In this document: positions 10,777-21,652 of the stretch, one piece after another
Layout: each line of letters opens with the position of its first letter
How positions within the stretch are numbered: the first letter of the stretch is position 1
Notes under the pieces: model-generated
The model's input: only the letters and a program-made list of their open reading frames with translations
The model's database searches: none
What the model was told of the DNA's origin: nothing
Assembly: GCF_000304475.1 (NCBI RefSeq)
Contig: NC_018946.1
Coordinates: 558,001-622,000 of the forward strand
Direction: 5' to 3'
Origin: Kazachstania africana CBS 2517
Lineage: Eukaryota > Ascomycota > Saccharomycetes > Saccharomycetales > Saccharomycetaceae
DNA: 64,000 nucleotides
Made by a program: the position numbers and the translations under genes

Positions 10777-11364
10777 ATGAACTCTAAGATCGCTGCTACT
10801 TTATTAGCCATTACTTCTGTTGCCTATGCTCAAACTGCTTACCAAGCTGCTGAAGCTGAAGCTTTAATCAATGATTTGGGCAGTAACGTTTCTGAATACA
10901 TGGCTTTAATCAGCTCTGGTGAACTTTCCATGTCTGACTTGCCATCTGGTGTCTTAAACTTAGCTATGGCTATTATGTCCGCTACCGACAGTTCTTACAC
11001 CACTTTATTAGCTGATGTTGACTACGCTGGTGTTGACTCTATGATCACCAAGTTATCCTGGTACTCTTCCAGATTATTACCAGAAATTGAATCTATCTAC
11101 TCTGCTGAAGGTGGTGCTTCTTCTGCCGCTGCTACTTCTGCCGCTGCCTCTTCTGCCGCTACCTCTTCTGCCGCTGCTTCTTCTGCTGCTGCTTCTTCTA
11201 CCAAGGCTACTACTGCTACTACTGTCGCTGCTGTCTCTCAAATTGATGATGGTCAAATTCAGGCTAGTACCGCTGCCGTCAGTGAGCAAACTGCTAACGG
11301 TGCTGTTAAGGCTGCCGCCGGCATGGGTGCTGGTGCTTTAGCCGCTGCTGCTTTATTATTATAA
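10777..11364 (+). CDS. TIR1: TIR1-like GPI cell-wall mannoprotein (SRP1/TIP1 family)
   Basis: Serine/alanine-rich cell-wall mannoprotein of the TIR/DAN/PAU family; S. cerevisiae members are induced by cold and anaerobiosis. The 195-residue protein has a signal peptide ending near AYAQ (about 1-19), an SRP1/TIP1 domain (about 20-112) with DLPSGVL, DSSYTTL and LSWYSSRLLPEIES, then a Ser/Ala/Thr stalk. A PIR-type repeat QIDDGQIQ at 155-162, as in S. cerevisiae Tir1, may allow alkali-labile linkage to beta-1,3-glucan. The C-terminus (ANGAVKAAAGMGAGALAAAA) is a GPI signal. S. cerevisiae TIR1 (YER011W) lies near PRP22 (YER013W), and here FMP52 and PRP22 follow, so position also supports TIR1. Confidence 0.9.
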   Translation: MNSKIAATLLAITSVAYAQTAYQAAEAEALINDLGSNVSEYMALISSGELSMSDLPSGVLNLAMAIMSATDSSYTTLLADVDYAGVDSMITKLSWYSSRLLPEIESIYSAEGGASSAAATSAAASSAATSSAAASSAAASSTKATTATTVAAVSQIDDGQIQASTAAVSEQTANGAVKAAAGMGAGALAAAALLL

Positions 11365-11915
11365 GTCAATATGTATTGAATTATATTATTTACCAGTAGT
11401 CTACATTTAGTTCTTTAGAACCGCTTATACAATCTAAGGGTTATATCATAATTTTTTTCTTTCAAGATGCGTTCTTTAATTCAAATCTATAATCGTATAT
11501 ACACTTTCTAGTTCATTTTATTTCAAGGAGAATCCATTTATTCGTTTTCTCATTTATTCAATTAAAGTATAATATCGTGATAAACTATTCTAGGTCTTAT
11601 AACCTGCCCGAGTCAATGAAGTAGGCGCCAGGAACGGAAAATCACCGTTCTTATGAATGCTATCAATCAAGCACATTTAACTTTTCTTCGAACATTTATT
11701 TAAAGAAATTACAACCAAAAAGGGTAACAATGAATTGATGTGGCATTTACATGTGCACCGCCTAACGTTTGTTTTTTTTCGTCGTTCTTTTTGCCACACT
11801 AAAGGGATATTAAGTTCAAAAAAAAAAGGAATATGAACTTTCATAATTCTTGTTATTTTCTCTGAAACAATTTAGTATTGAGAGACAATCCCTAAGACAA
11901 TAACAACAACTTAAA
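11365..11915. other. Spacer between TIR1-like gene and FMP52
   Basis: Non-coding by eye. It holds the TIR1-like 3' region and the FMP52 promoter. No repeat or RNA gene is recognised. Confidence 0.5.
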
Positions 11916-12593
11916 ATGACTAACGCATTAGTACTTGGTGCTACTGGTTTGTGTGGCAGTGGCTTTTTGAAATACGCAATTGCCGCCCCTCAGTTGAAAA
12001 AAGTTTTCACTATAACGAGGTCACCAATTCAAGAGTCTGATTCAAAATTAAATTCGATAGTTGATAAAGATAGTTCCAACTGGAGTAACATCATTTCTGG
12101 ACTCGATGAGAATATTGATGTCCTTTTTACAGCTTTAGCTACTACTAGAGCTGTTGGGGGTACGGGATATCAATATAAAATAGACCACGATTTGAACGTC
12201 GAATTGGCCAAAGCTGCTAGGGAAAAAGGTTGCTCAACCATTGTTATCGTTACTGCTCACGGTGCTCATGCCGATTCTAGATTCTTTTACACGAAAATGA
12301 AAGGTGAAATTGAAAGAGACATCAGTGACCTTGGTTTTAATAGAACAATCATCTTGAGACCTGGTATATTACTAGGAGAAAGACATGAACGTCTTAAAGG
12401 TTTTGGCAATGGCCTAGCTGTTAAACTTGGATCTCTACTTTATCGTACAAGGCTCCAAAGTCTTGGTTATCCAATTAATGGTGCGGAAGTGGGAAAAGTA
12501 GGAGTTCATTTGGCTTTGCAAGAAAATACAGCAGCTAAAAAGGTTGAGATTGTCAAGGCAGATGAACTACTTCAACTTGCAGCATCAATATAA
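11916..12593 (+). CDS. FMP52: Fmp52-type NAD(P)-binding mitochondrial protein
   Basis: Short-chain, NmrA-like Rossmann protein related to human HTATIP2/TIP30. S. cerevisiae Fmp52 (YER004W) is found at the mitochondrial outer membrane and its reaction is unknown. The 225-residue product starts MTNALVLGATGLCGSGF, the G-x-x-G-x-x-G dinucleotide-binding motif. Later it has ILRPGILLGERHERLKGFGNG, characteristic of the family. Length matches S. cerevisiae (231). The ATG at 11916 directly precedes the Rossmann motif. It is followed by tRNA-Glu and PRP22. Confidence 0.93.
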   Translation: MTNALVLGATGLCGSGFLKYAIAAPQLKKVFTITRSPIQESDSKLNSIVDKDSSNWSNIISGLDENIDVLFTALATTRAVGGTGYQYKIDHDLNVELAKAAREKGCSTIVIVTAHGAHADSRFFYTKMKGEIERDISDLGFNRTIILRPGILLGERHERLKGFGNGLAVKLGSLLYRTRLQSLGYPINGAEVGKVGVHLALQENTAAKKVEIVKADELLQLAASI

Positions 12594-13183
12594 TAAATAT
12601 TTCTCATAATTGGTTTTAATTTTCGTATTACGGTATTTATGCCATGGTTAGGAATATAGGTGAGAAAGTATGGTCACAGATTAGAAAAAAGAGCATTATT
12701 AACTAGGTAACATAGGAGATTATTTGATTAAAATGATAATTAAGGGAGGCATAAATGCAGCAACTCTAAACAAATATCAAATAATAACTTTATGATTATA
12801 TAGATAATATATGTTATACGCTTGCAAAAGAATGATCCTAAGCTTATTTAACATATCAACTATGAATTCAAACGGTATTTTATCCAAGTAAAAAATGGAC
12901 CATATATTTAACTTGAATTCTTTTTTATTTATAAGATATAGGCTATTCACAAATTAGCTAATTTTATTCAACAGCACTAATATCAAAACTTATCGAACTA
13001 GACAATAAACATTAACTTTGGAGGAAGAAAAAAAAAAAGACTACTTTTCGTAATGTATAAAATATTAAATACTTCTGTGTACCAAAGCGATTCGGTGACT
13101 AAACTTACAGGAGGGCCTGCAAAGTATCTCAGATATAACGCCAATCATAGGTGAAAAAAAAAATTTCATCTCATAAATTACGA
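12594..13183. other. AT-rich spacer upstream of tRNA-Glu
   Basis: No open reading frame of note. Regions upstream of yeast tRNA genes are common Ty landing sites, but no LTR with clear TG...CA ends could be identified here. Confidence 0.4.
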
Positions 13184-13255
13184 TCCGATATAGTGTAACG
13201 GCTATCACATCACGCTTTCACCGTGGAGACCGGGGTTCGACTCCCCGTATCGGAG
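13184..13255 (+). tRNA. tRNA-Glu (anticodon TTC)
   Basis: A 72-base cloverleaf. The 7 bp acceptor stem TCCGATA pairs with TATCGGA and is followed by discriminator G. The D arm carries TAGTGTAACGGCTA. The anticodon loop CTTTCAC gives anticodon TTC. The T arm is CCGGGGTTCGACTCCCCG. No intron. A T-run follows the gene as a Pol III terminator (13263 onward). Confidence 0.97.
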
Positions 13256-13388
13256 GATTTATTTTTTTTTTTGAATTTTTTCCTGTTTTCAATTTTGGAC
13301 ATCTAGCAGATTTTTTTTTGAATAGAGGCATCGATTTTATTAATAGTCAAAAGTAAATTTGATAATCTGTACGATCGTTAGAACTGAT

Positions 13389-16300
13389 ATGAATGCTGAA
13401 ATTACTAAGCTTATTGGAACAGATGATTTGACTATTATTGAATTTTTGAAAGATATCAGAGAAAAGACGAGAAATTTAGCTGATTTCAAGGGCCAAGTAT
13501 TGAGTCTCGAGGTTGGCTTTGACGAGGACACTATAAACAGATTATATGATCTTTTATCAGGCGATCATGATAGTCCATTCAATATACTAGATTTTTTAAA
13601 GAATGTTTTGCAGATTACCAATAGTGAGGATGTCAAAATTATAAGTGATTTTATTATTGACCTCTTGAGCACCACAACATCTTGGAATGATTTCAGGGAC
13701 AAGATGGTTGGGATAGATAGTGGAATCCCCGAAGCAGCTTTATTAGAGCTTTATTCCCAAATGAAAGGTGATATAAAAACGGAGGAGACAGTGGCTGAGG
13801 TAATAGTAAAAATGGAAGAGAATGAGGCCCATGGTCTATCACTGCCGAATGAAAATATTGAATGGAGTAAGCTGGATGACCCGAGTGATGTTCTACCGAA
13901 GCTTCCAATGAGGCAGCTGGATCACTCTCCTCAAATGAATAAAGTGTATAAAGGAAGAATAAAAAGAGTGATGACATTTGGTTGTTTCGTAGAAATCTTT
14001 GGAACAGAACTGAAAAAATGCGATGGTTTAATGCATATTTCGGAGATGTCAAAAAGAAGAATAAGTGATCCATACGATATTGTTGTTGAGGATCAGGATG
14101 TTTATGTGAAAGTTATAAAACTACACCCTAACGGCAAAATTTCACTAAGTATGAAAAATGTCGATCAAATAACGGGTAAAGATAATAACCTTGAAATAAT
14201 GTCTGAAATAAATGGTAGGCAAGGTCGACAGAAACAGGCTAATTCAAAACTCATAAGGAATAGAAGATTAACGTCACCAGAAAGATGGGAAATCAGACAG
14301 TTAATATCAAGCGGAGCTGCTTCCATTGAGGACTATCCAGAGTTAACAGAAGAAACAGAACAAAAGAAAGATAATGTGGATAATAATGAGACGGAGAATT
14401 TAGATGTAGAGCTAAATAAGGATGATGCACCAAGGTTTTTGGGAGGCGAAATGAACGAACTCTCTGACCAATATGAGGCTCAAAAGGTTTCTAAAGTTCC
14501 AAAAGGCTCCATGAATAGATCTGCTATGTATGGCTCGAACTTACTAAGGGAGCACAGAGAAAATAAAATGAAAAAGAGGAAAGATATAGAGAATGAGATC
14601 AGGAAAAAGAGAAATCTTGAAGATCCCACAGTCAATAAGGATAAGAGCAGAGAAGAAATTGAATTCTTAAAAACTCAGCTAGTGGTTACTGCGTGGGAGA
14701 GAAAAAGGATGAAGGAAAAAGTATCATTTGGCAAAAGGACCAATTTACCCATGATGGAGCAGAGGAGATCCCTGCCAATTTATCAAATGAGATCTGAATT
14801 AGTCAAAGCTGTGAAAGAAAACCAATTTCTTGTTATTGTTGGTGAAACGGGCTCTGGTAAGACGACTCAAATAACACAATATTTAGACGAAGAAGGATTA
14901 AGCGGCAAGGGTATTATTGGTTGTACACAACCGCGAAGGGTTGCCGCCGTATCTGTTGCAAAAAGAGTCGCTGATGAGATGGGTGTCAAAGTTGGTAGCG
15001 ACGTAGGTTATACTATTCGTTTTGAGGATCAAACTTCACCAAAAACAAGAATAAAGTATATGACAGATGGTATGTTACAGAGGGAGGCATTATTGGATCC
15101 TATGATGTCGAAATACTCTGTAATTATGTTGGATGAGGCACACGAACGTACAATTGCTACGGATGTTCTTTTCGCTCTCTTAAAAGAAGCAGGAAAGAAG
15201 AGACCTGATCTGAAAGTCATTATAACCTCCGCTACACTCGATTCTGCAAAATTTTCTAAGTATTTTTTAGACTGCCCTATCATTAATATACCAGGTAAGA
15301 CATTTCCCGTTGAAGTGATGTACTCAACAACTCCAACTATGGATTATATTGAAGCAGCATTAGATTGCGTTATGAATATTCATATTAATAATGATCCTGG
15401 TGATATACTGGTGTTTTTAACAGGTCAAGAAGAGATCGATTCATGTTGCGAGATCTTGTTTGAAAGGGTTAAAACATTGGGCGATACAATTGGCAACCTA
15501 CTGATATTACCTATCTATTCCGCATTACCAAGTGAGATTCAATCAAAAATTTTTGAGCCCACCCCAAAGGATACTCGGAAAGTAGTGTTAGCTACAAATA
15601 TTGCCGAAACATCCGTTACAATTGATGGAATATACTATGTTGTAGATCCTGGATTTTCCAAGGTGAATAGTTACAATTCGAGAGCAGGAATGGAGCAATT
15701 AGTCGTTACATCAATATCTCAAGCACAAGCAAACCAGAGAAAAGGTAGAGCAGGTAGAACTGGCCCCGGAAAGTGCTATAGGCTTTACACTGAATCTGCA
15801 TTCTATAACGAAATGTCACGAAATAGTGTACCTGAGATCCAGAGGCAGAATTTATCCCACACGATTTTAATGTTAAAAGCTATGGGCATAAATGACTTGA
15901 TAAATTTTGAATTTATGGATCCACCTCCGAAGTCCCTGATGGTATCTGCATTAAATGATCTCTACAATTTGGAGGCCTTAGATAATGATGGATATTTAAC
16001 GAAGCTAGGCCAAAGAATGTCTCAATTTCCTATGGATCCCACATTGGCGAAAACATTAGTAGCATCGGTTTCGAACGAATGTTCAGAGGAGATTACGATA
16101 ATAGTATCAATGTTGTCAGTTCAAAACGTGTTTTACAGACCAAAAGGCAAGCAACAGGAAGCAGATTTGAAGAAGGTAAATTTTCATCATCCGTATGGCG
16201 ACCATTTAACGCTCCTAAATGTATTCAAGGCTTGGGAACGAAACAATTACTCTGAAAGGTTCTGTGAATTGAATTTTTTACACTATAGACATTTAAAAAA

Positions 16301-16763
16301 GGCAAATGATGTAAGAAAACAAATAAGTCAATTATTGCAGAAATTCGGGTTACCTGTTACAAGCTGCCACGGAGACCCTGATGTAATAAGAAAAACATTA
16401 GTAAGTGGTTTCTTCATGAATGCATCGAAAAGAGACTCACAAGTTGGCTATAGGACCATAAGAGGAAATAATGTTGTTGGTATTCATCCTTCAAGCTCAT
16501 TGCACGGTAAAGAATTCGAATATGTGATATATCACAGTTTGGTACTTACTGCGAAGGAATATATGTCACAAGTGACTTCTATTGAACCGGGCTGGTTAAT
16601 AGAGATGGCACCACATTTCTATAAGGAGATTGGTTCAGATAGTCAATCACGCAAGAGACTCAAGATTCAACCTCTTTACAATAAATTTTCGAAAGATCAA
16701 AATTCATGGAGGTTGAGTTCAATAAGACAAACAAGAGAAAAAGCGCTTGGTGTCAAAAGATAA
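13389..16763 (+). CDS. PRP22: Spliceosomal DEAH-box ATPase Prp22
   Basis: RNA-dependent ATPase that promotes the second splicing step and releases mature mRNA from the spliceosome. The 1124-residue product (S. cerevisiae 1145) has an N-terminal region, an S1 RNA-binding domain (about 180-260, starting [20 protein letters not shown]), a basic linker, then the DEAH core. Motif [10 protein letters not shown] is near 484, DEAH near 582, SAT near 613, and motif [15 protein letters not shown] near 780, followed by the winged-helix/ratchet/OB region. I chose ATG 13389 because no ATG lies further upstream in the open frame; extension to 13359 would need a TTG start. Order PRP22-HEM14-FAA2-BIM1-AFG3 equals S. 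cerevisiae YER013W-YER017C. Confidence 0.97.
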   Translation: MNAEITKLIGTDDLTIIEFLKDIREKTRNLADFKGQVLSLEVGFDEDTINRLYDLLSGDHDSPFNILDFLKNVLQITNSEDVKIISDFIIDLLSTTTSWNDFRDKMVGIDSGIPEAALLELYSQMKGDIKTEETVAEVIVKMEENEAHGLSLPNENIEWSKLDDPSDVLPKLPMRQLDHSPQMNKVYKGRIKRVMTFGCFVEIFGTELKKCDGLMHISEMSKRRISDPYDIVVEDQDVYVKVIKLHPNGKISLSMKNVDQITGKDNNLEIMSEINGRQGRQKQANSKLIRNRRLTSPERWEIRQLISSGAASIEDYPELTEETEQKKDNVDNNETENLDVELNKDDAPRFLGGEMNELSDQYEAQKVSKVPKGSMNRSAMYGSNLLREHRENKMKKRKDIENEIRKKRNLEDPTVNKDKSREEIEFLKTQLVVTAWERKRMKEKVSFGKRTNLPMMEQRRSLPIYQMRSELVKAVKENQFLVIVGETGSGKTTQITQYLDEEGLSGKGIIGCTQPRRVAAVSVAKRVADEMGVKVGSDVGYTIRFEDQTSPKTRIKYMTDGMLQREALLDPMMSKYSVIMLDEAHERTIATDVLFALLKEAGKKRPDLKVIITSATLDSAKFSKYFLDCPIINIPGKTFPVEVMYSTTPTMDYIEAALDCVMNIHINNDPGDILVFLTGQEEIDSCCEILFERVKTLGDTIGNLLILPIYSALPSEIQSKIFEPTPKDTRKVVLATNIAETSVTIDGIYYVVDPGFSKVNSYNSRAGMEQLVVTSISQAQANQRKGRAGRTGPGKCYRLYTESAFYNEMSRNSVPEIQRQNLSHTILMLKAMGINDLINFEFMDPPPKSLMVSALNDLYNLEALDNDGYLTKLGQRMSQFPMDPTLAKTLVASVSNECSEEITIIVSMLSVQNVFYRPKGKQQEADLKKVNFHHPYGDHLTLLNVFKAWERNNYSERFCELNFLHYRHLKKANDVRKQISQLLQKFGLPVTSCHGDPDVIRKTLVSGFFMNASKRDSQVGYRTIRGNNVVGIHPSSSLHGKEFEYVIYHSLVLTAKEYMSQVTSIEPGWLIEMAPHFYKEIGSDSQSRKRLKIQPLYNKFSKDQNSWRLSSIRQTREKALGVKR

Positions 16764-16973
16764 TTGCATGCCATTGTTGTCTATCGTTTAATTAAATACA
16801 ATAATATAGATCGTTTAACAATCACTGAGCGTTTTCGAGTTTTTTTTTTTTTTACGAATCTAACTATAATGCGTGAATCGGCATACTATATAATCATATG
16901 TAGACAGTTTATTGAAATATTTATCCTCGAGGAATACAACATTAAAGAATTTAGGTACCCATTGCGTACAAGA

Positions 16974-18566
16974 ATGCTATCAGAACTCAAGAAACTACCT
17001 GTAAACTCTAAAGTAGGCGTCGTAGGAAGTGGAGTAGCGGGCTTAACATTCACGTATTTCTTACATAAGTTAAGACCTGATGTGAATGTCAAGTTATTTG
17101 ATGCTCAACAACGCACGGGTGGATGGATTCACTCTTGCAACGTGGATACATTGAGTGGTGGAAGTAAAGTGATGCTGGAAAAAGGTCCCAGGACATTGCG
17201 AGGAGTTTCTGACGGGACAGTGCTAATAATTGACAGTTTAATGAATCTTGGTGGATCCGATAAGATTAAATGCATTACCAAAGATTCCAGTGCAAATAAA
17301 AAGTTTATACTGTCACCTGATGATAAATTGGTTCAAGTACCCGATTCTATTGGTAGTTTTGGTAAATTTTGTATGAGTCCTTTGAGTAAAGGATTTCTTA
17401 CGGGTATTGGATTTGAATGGGCAAGAAAATCCAAACGAGATGATGTCGATGAAAGTGTAGAATCGTTTGTTAAGAGACGGTACGGTAGTCAAGCTATAAG
17501 TGATAATTTGATGAGTGCACTATATCATGGTATATATGCTGATGATGTTTCTACATTAAGTGCGAAGAGAATTATGCGTAAATCATACGATGATGAATTG
17601 AAATTTGGATCATTTTTCAAAGCTTACTTACGAAGAAGTAAAATGAAGAAAGGATTAAGTGAATGTTTGAAAGAATATTGTCACGTATTTAATAAAGATA
17701 CTAAAGAATTGATGGAATTATCCAACACTTTGAAAAAATACCCCATGATTGGACTAAGTAAAGGGCTAGAGACCTTTCCAAACATGATTAGAGAAGAAAT
17801 TTCAAAATCTTCAAATGTTGAAATTATAACTGATAAGCGTATTAATAGAATAAATAGACTAAAAAATAATAAGATTGAGCTTAAAGATAAGAATGGGGTA
17901 ATTGATACTTTTGATCACGTTAGAGTGACATTAACACCGCCAAAGATTCTCGAATTATTACCAACTTCATACAAGGAGATACGAAACAAATTAATTGAAA
18001 TTGAAAGTAATACGGTGATATTGATTAACTTCTATCTCGAAGATAAAAATATTATACCTAAGGAGTATTCCAGCTTTGGATATTTAATACCGAAGAGTAA
18101 TAAGAATGATGAAAAAGTATTAGGCGTCATATTTGATTCTGTCATCGAACAAAACTTCCAACCACTTTTTGCGGATAATGGAGATAAATTACTATCTAAA
18201 AGAGATTATACAAAAATGACCGTAATGCTTGGAGGCCATTTATTAAATGATGTAGATGGGAAGGCTCAAATACCAGAGGATCCCCAAAAAGTAATTGAAC
18301 GAGTGAAAGATGCTTTACAAAGACACATCAAGAACATCACCCGAGAGGATTTGAACCGTGGATTATGGCAATATACAGTAGCCGAAGACTGTTTACCACG
18401 TTTCAATGTTGGATACGATGCATTAGCTCAAGAGATTGAAAGAGAAGTTTTAACAAGATTCCATGGGAACGTTTCTCTTGGTGGGATGGGATTTTCCACG
18501 GGACCCGGTATTCCCGACGTCATTGTCGATGGTTTCAAAGATTCCGTTGAATTGTCACAAAAATAG
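16974..18566 (+). CDS. HEM14: Protoporphyrinogen oxidase
   Basis: Mitochondrial inner-membrane flavoenzyme that oxidises protoporphyrinogen IX to protoporphyrin IX, the penultimate step of heme synthesis, using oxygen. The 530-residue product (S. cerevisiae 539) has the FAD-binding VGVVGSGVAGLTFTYFL motif at about 13-29, followed by the FDAQQRTGGW acidic/GG segment. The C-terminal FAD signature is SLGGMGFSTGPGIPDVI. The open frame extends upstream to the PRP22 stop, but that stretch is poly-Phe and low complexity. ATG 16974 (MLSELKKLPVNSKVGVVGSG) places the Rossmann motif at the N-terminus as in the family. Heme is the oxygen signal that sets ROX1 levels in S. cerevisiae, relevant to the TIR genes nearby. 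Confidence 0.94.
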   Translation: MLSELKKLPVNSKVGVVGSGVAGLTFTYFLHKLRPDVNVKLFDAQQRTGGWIHSCNVDTLSGGSKVMLEKGPRTLRGVSDGTVLIIDSLMNLGGSDKIKCITKDSSANKKFILSPDDKLVQVPDSIGSFGKFCMSPLSKGFLTGIGFEWARKSKRDDVDESVESFVKRRYGSQAISDNLMSALYHGIYADDVSTLSAKRIMRKSYDDELKFGSFFKAYLRRSKMKKGLSECLKEYCHVFNKDTKELMELSNTLKKYPMIGLSKGLETFPNMIREEISKSSNVEIITDKRINRINRLKNNKIELKDKNGVIDTFDHVRVTLTPPKILELLPTSYKEIRNKLIEIESNTVILINFYLEDKNIIPKEYSSFGYLIPKSNKNDEKVLGVIFDSVIEQNFQPLFADNGDKLLSKRDYTKMTVMLGGHLLNDVDGKAQIPEDPQKVIERVKDALQRHIKNITREDLNRGLWQYTVAEDCLPRFNVGYDALAQEIEREVLTRFHGNVSLGGMGFSTGPGIPDVIVDGFKDSVELSQK

Positions 18567-19036
18567 AACGGAACATAGCCGCTGAAAGTGATTGTATGTT
18601 TTCTTCAATAATGGCCTTTTTGGCTTCAGATGTGCCCTTGGCGGTTAAAATTGTTTCTGGAGGAGAGGAAAAGAAGAATCGGGGATGTGTACTGCAGCCT
18701 TTTTTGGGGCTTCGGCGGAGGTAGAAATTAATTTTTTTTTTTTTGGCTTTCTGCATATTAAAGCCGTGGATGACAATAAAAATAAACTCGTATGAAAAGG
18801 TAGAAAAATGAATGGAATTGGGGTAAATTAGATAATAAACTATGTCATTTAGTCTTATTTTTCCATCCCCTTTTGTACTAGGTTGGGCGGCTAAATTCTG
18901 GATATGTTATCTATATATATATATAATGAGGATACAGAGAAAAATGAGAATTCTTTTTTTTTGCCAGAATAGAAACTCCAGTTTTTTCATTTCTATTCCC
19001 ATTTCTTGCCAAAGCTTGCCTCTCAAGAGCTAGATT
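18567..19036. promoter_or_regulatory. HEM14-FAA2 spacer, FAA2 promoter
   Basis: Non-coding. Contains an A/T-rich run and a TATATATATATATA tract near 18912-18926 that can serve as TATA element about 115 bp before the FAA2 start. Confidence 0.45.
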
Positions 19037-21172
19037 ATGTACAAGACTTTCTCGATTACCAATTTAATTGACTCAGATCCCAGATACTCCAAATTAAAAT
19101 TAAAGTTAGAAAGCTCAAAGAATAGTGATGATAGAGATGTTTATATTAAAGAGTTATTGCATTCTTTACCTTTGACTCTTTATCCATCGTATGAAACTTT
19201 CTTACAGAGACAAGCTGTACCTATATCATCACGACCTGAGAATGGTATAGTCTTCAGAAGCTCATTATCTACAGATGAATTGGTCACTTGTGTTGATGAC
19301 ACACTATTAACATTTTATGATCATTTTATGTTCGTTTTAAGGAATTTTCCAGAAAAGGATTGTTTAGGTTATAGACCTTATAATAAATTAACAAATAACT
19401 GGGAAAATTATTATAAATTTGATACTTATTCACAAATTTTTGAAAGATGTCAAGATTTTGGTAGTGGCATAATATCTTTAATTAGTGGTAGTTCAAGAGA
19501 CAAAAAAAGTTTCATAGTTTCTATATTATCGCAAAATAATCCAGAATGGGTAATTTCTGACATATCTTGTCAAATTTATTCATTAACTACAACAGCTCTA
19601 TATGAAACTTTGGATCCTGAAACTCTCCAATATATTTTAAATTTGACGGAAAGTCCAGTATTAATATTTACAATGAATAATTTGGCAAAAATCATAAATT
19701 CAATACCTTTCTTAAAGCATCTAAAAATTTTGATTTGTATGGACGATTTATCAAAAGATGAAATATCAATTATTAATAACTCTATTCTTCATAGTAAAAA
19801 ATTGGCACTTTATTCTTTTAAACAAGTAGAGCAAATCGGACAACTAGTCAAATTTGAACCTATTCCTCCAAAACCTGAATCCATTTATACTATCTGCTTT
19901 ACATCAGGTACAACAGGTTTACCAAAAGGTGTCGAATTAACTCAACAAAATATCACAGCGGGGTTAGCTTTCGCATTTTCAGCATTTGATTTGGAAGATT
20001 TTGATAAAAATCAGTTGTATGATATGTGTTTCTTACCTTTGACTCACATTTTCCAAAGAATGATTACAATGTATGGTCTTTCGATAGGCTTAGGTATAGG
20101 CTTCTTACATAAACCTGATCCAACAGTATTGATCGAAGATTTAAAGATCTTAAAGCCGAATGTATTGGCTGTAGTACCCAGAATCTTAAGTAAAATAGAA
20201 TCTCAAATCAAATTATCAATAGCTTCTTCTACGATGAAACAAATTAGTTTGAAACTAATGAAGCCAATCATAAGCCAAAAAATAAGAGATTCACTAGGGT
20301 TTACAAATATTGCATATCTAGTGACAGGATCAGCACCAATATCAAAATCGACTTTAATTTTCTTGAGAGAAATTTTAGATATTGGCGTCAGACAAGGTTA
20401 TGGAATGACTGAAACATTTGCTGGTATTTGTTTGAGTCAAACAGATGAACCAAAGAAATCAATAGGTTCTAGTGGTGCGATAGGTATAACATCTGAATTG
20501 AAATTGAAAGATGTAGCTGATATGAATTATTTTACAAAAGATTTAAAAGGTGAAATCTTGCTACGTGGTCCTCAGATATTTGCTAAATACTATAAAAATG
20601 AAAAGGATACCAATGCTTCAATTGATCAAGATGGTTGGTTTTCCACTGGTGATGTCGGTTTTGTTGATGAAAATGGTAGACTTCATATTATTGATAGAGT
20701 GAAAAATTTCTTCAAATTGTCACAAGGAGAATATATCGCACCCGAAAAGATAGAAAATTCTTACCTTTCCTCATGCCCTTTCATTAATCAAATCTTCATA
20801 TATGGTAACTCTTTTGAGAGTTATTTAATTGGCATTCTCAGTATTGATCCAGAGATAGTCAAGTCGTTACTGGTGGGAAAAAAATTGATCAGTCCAAAAG
20901 CTACCATCGAAGAGTTGATTGATTTATTAAATAATGACAAATTTTTGAAAAGACAGTTACTCAGTCTTATTAATAAGACTTTAGAAGGTAAAAATCTATT
21001 GAGTTTTGAAAAGATTCATAATTTTTATGTCGGCGTTGATTTATTGAAAGTGGAGGATAACATCATAACGCCAACTTTGAAAATTAAGCGCCATCAAGCG
21101 ACACAATTTTTCAAGAATGAATTGGATATTTTATATCAAGAGGGTTCTTTGGTTAGAGAAGAAAAATTATAA
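19037..21172 (+). CDS. FAA2: Medium-chain acyl-CoA synthetase, peroxisomal
   Basis: ATP-dependent acyl-CoA ligase that activates medium-chain fatty acids for beta-oxidation. The 711-residue product (S. cerevisiae 744) belongs to the AMP-binding superfamily. The P-loop TSGTTGLPKG is near 289-298, followed by GYGMTETFAG and then DGWFSTGDVGFVDENGRLHI, with the catalytic-hinge DRVKNFFKLSQGEYIAPEKIE. The C-terminus REEKL ends in EKL, a peroxisomal targeting signal type 1 as in S. cerevisiae Faa2. Synteny (YER015W) supports the identity. Confidence 0.95.
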   Translation: MYKTFSITNLIDSDPRYSKLKLKLESSKNSDDRDVYIKELLHSLPLTLYPSYETFLQRQAVPISSRPENGIVFRSSLSTDELVTCVDDTLLTFYDHFMFVLRNFPEKDCLGYRPYNKLTNNWENYYKFDTYSQIFERCQDFGSGIISLISGSSRDKKSFIVSILSQNNPEWVISDISCQIYSLTTTALYETLDPETLQYILNLTESPVLIFTMNNLAKIINSIPFLKHLKILICMDDLSKDEISIINNSILHSKKLALYSFKQVEQIGQLVKFEPIPPKPESIYTICFTSGTTGLPKGVELTQQNITAGLAFAFSAFDLEDFDKNQLYDMCFLPLTHIFQRMITMYGLSIGLGIGFLHKPDPTVLIEDLKILKPNVLAVVPRILSKIESQIKLSIASSTMKQISLKLMKPIISQKIRDSLGFTNIAYLVTGSAPISKSTLIFLREILDIGVRQGYGMTETFAGICLSQTDEPKKSIGSSGAIGITSELKLKDVADMNYFTKDLKGEILLRGPQIFAKYYKNEKDTNASIDQDGWFSTGDVGFVDENGRLHIIDRVKNFFKLSQGEYIAPEKIENSYLSSCPFINQIFIYGNSFESYLIGILSIDPEIVKSLLVGKKLISPKATIEELIDLLNNDKFLKRQLLSLINKTLEGKNLLSFEKIHNFYVGVDLLKVEDNIITPTLKIKRHQATQFFKNELDILYQEGSLVREEKL

Positions 21173-21379
21173 ATGCTTCATCTATTACAGTCTTCGAAGT
21201 GCTGAATAGTGCTGATGGCATCTGAACTTGTATATTCGTAAAATATAAGAAAAGAGAGAAAAAATAATAAACAATATCTAAAATGTACGCACGAATAAGA
21301 GAAATCAAGCTTAATTTTGTGTAAGTTGGTCAGCGTCTGTAGAGTTATGGTTATGAAATTGCTATGAGAAAGAAACGTA

Positions 21380-21652
21380 TTAACGAATATAGTCACCTAT
21401 TTCACTCACAAGTGGGTCTCTAAGATATGTAAATTGGCTGGTAGGTAAAACTTTGATGAAGATATTTGCCAGTTGGTCTTCTGTATTGACATAGCACGGA
21501 TCTACCATATCGTTACCGGATACTTCTCTTGTTTTATTGCGCTCTAGTTCTATACGTTTGGTCCTAAAATGTAGTACTGTATGGGAAGCTAATTTGATAT
21601 CTGGCAGATAATCTAACAATAGGATAATTTGTTCAGTTGGTAATTGAGATGT
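21380..21652 (-). mobile_element. Ty1/copia retrotransposon relic (C-terminal RNase H of pol)
   Basis: A 90-codon minus-strand frame carries the end of a copia-type RNase H domain: PDIKLASHTVLHFRTKRIEL corresponds to the family pattern AIKLA-x-x-P-V-x-H-x-RTKHIEL, and later VNTEDQLANIFIKVLP corresponds to V-x-T-x-DQLADIFTKPLP. Several invariant residues are replaced and nothing upstream of this piece is present, so it is dead. It points away from BIM1 and toward FAA2. No LTR with clear TG...CA ends was recognised next to it. Confidence 0.8.

Noticed and set aside
13359..13388. N-terminal extension of PRP22 from a TTG codon
   Set aside because: Yeast nuclear genes start at ATG; ATG 13389 gives a normal family length.
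16764..16973. 70-residue extension of HEM14 reaching back to the PRP22 stop
   Set aside because: Low-complexity and starts at TTG. The FAD-binding motif is expected close to the N-terminus, as with ATG 16974.
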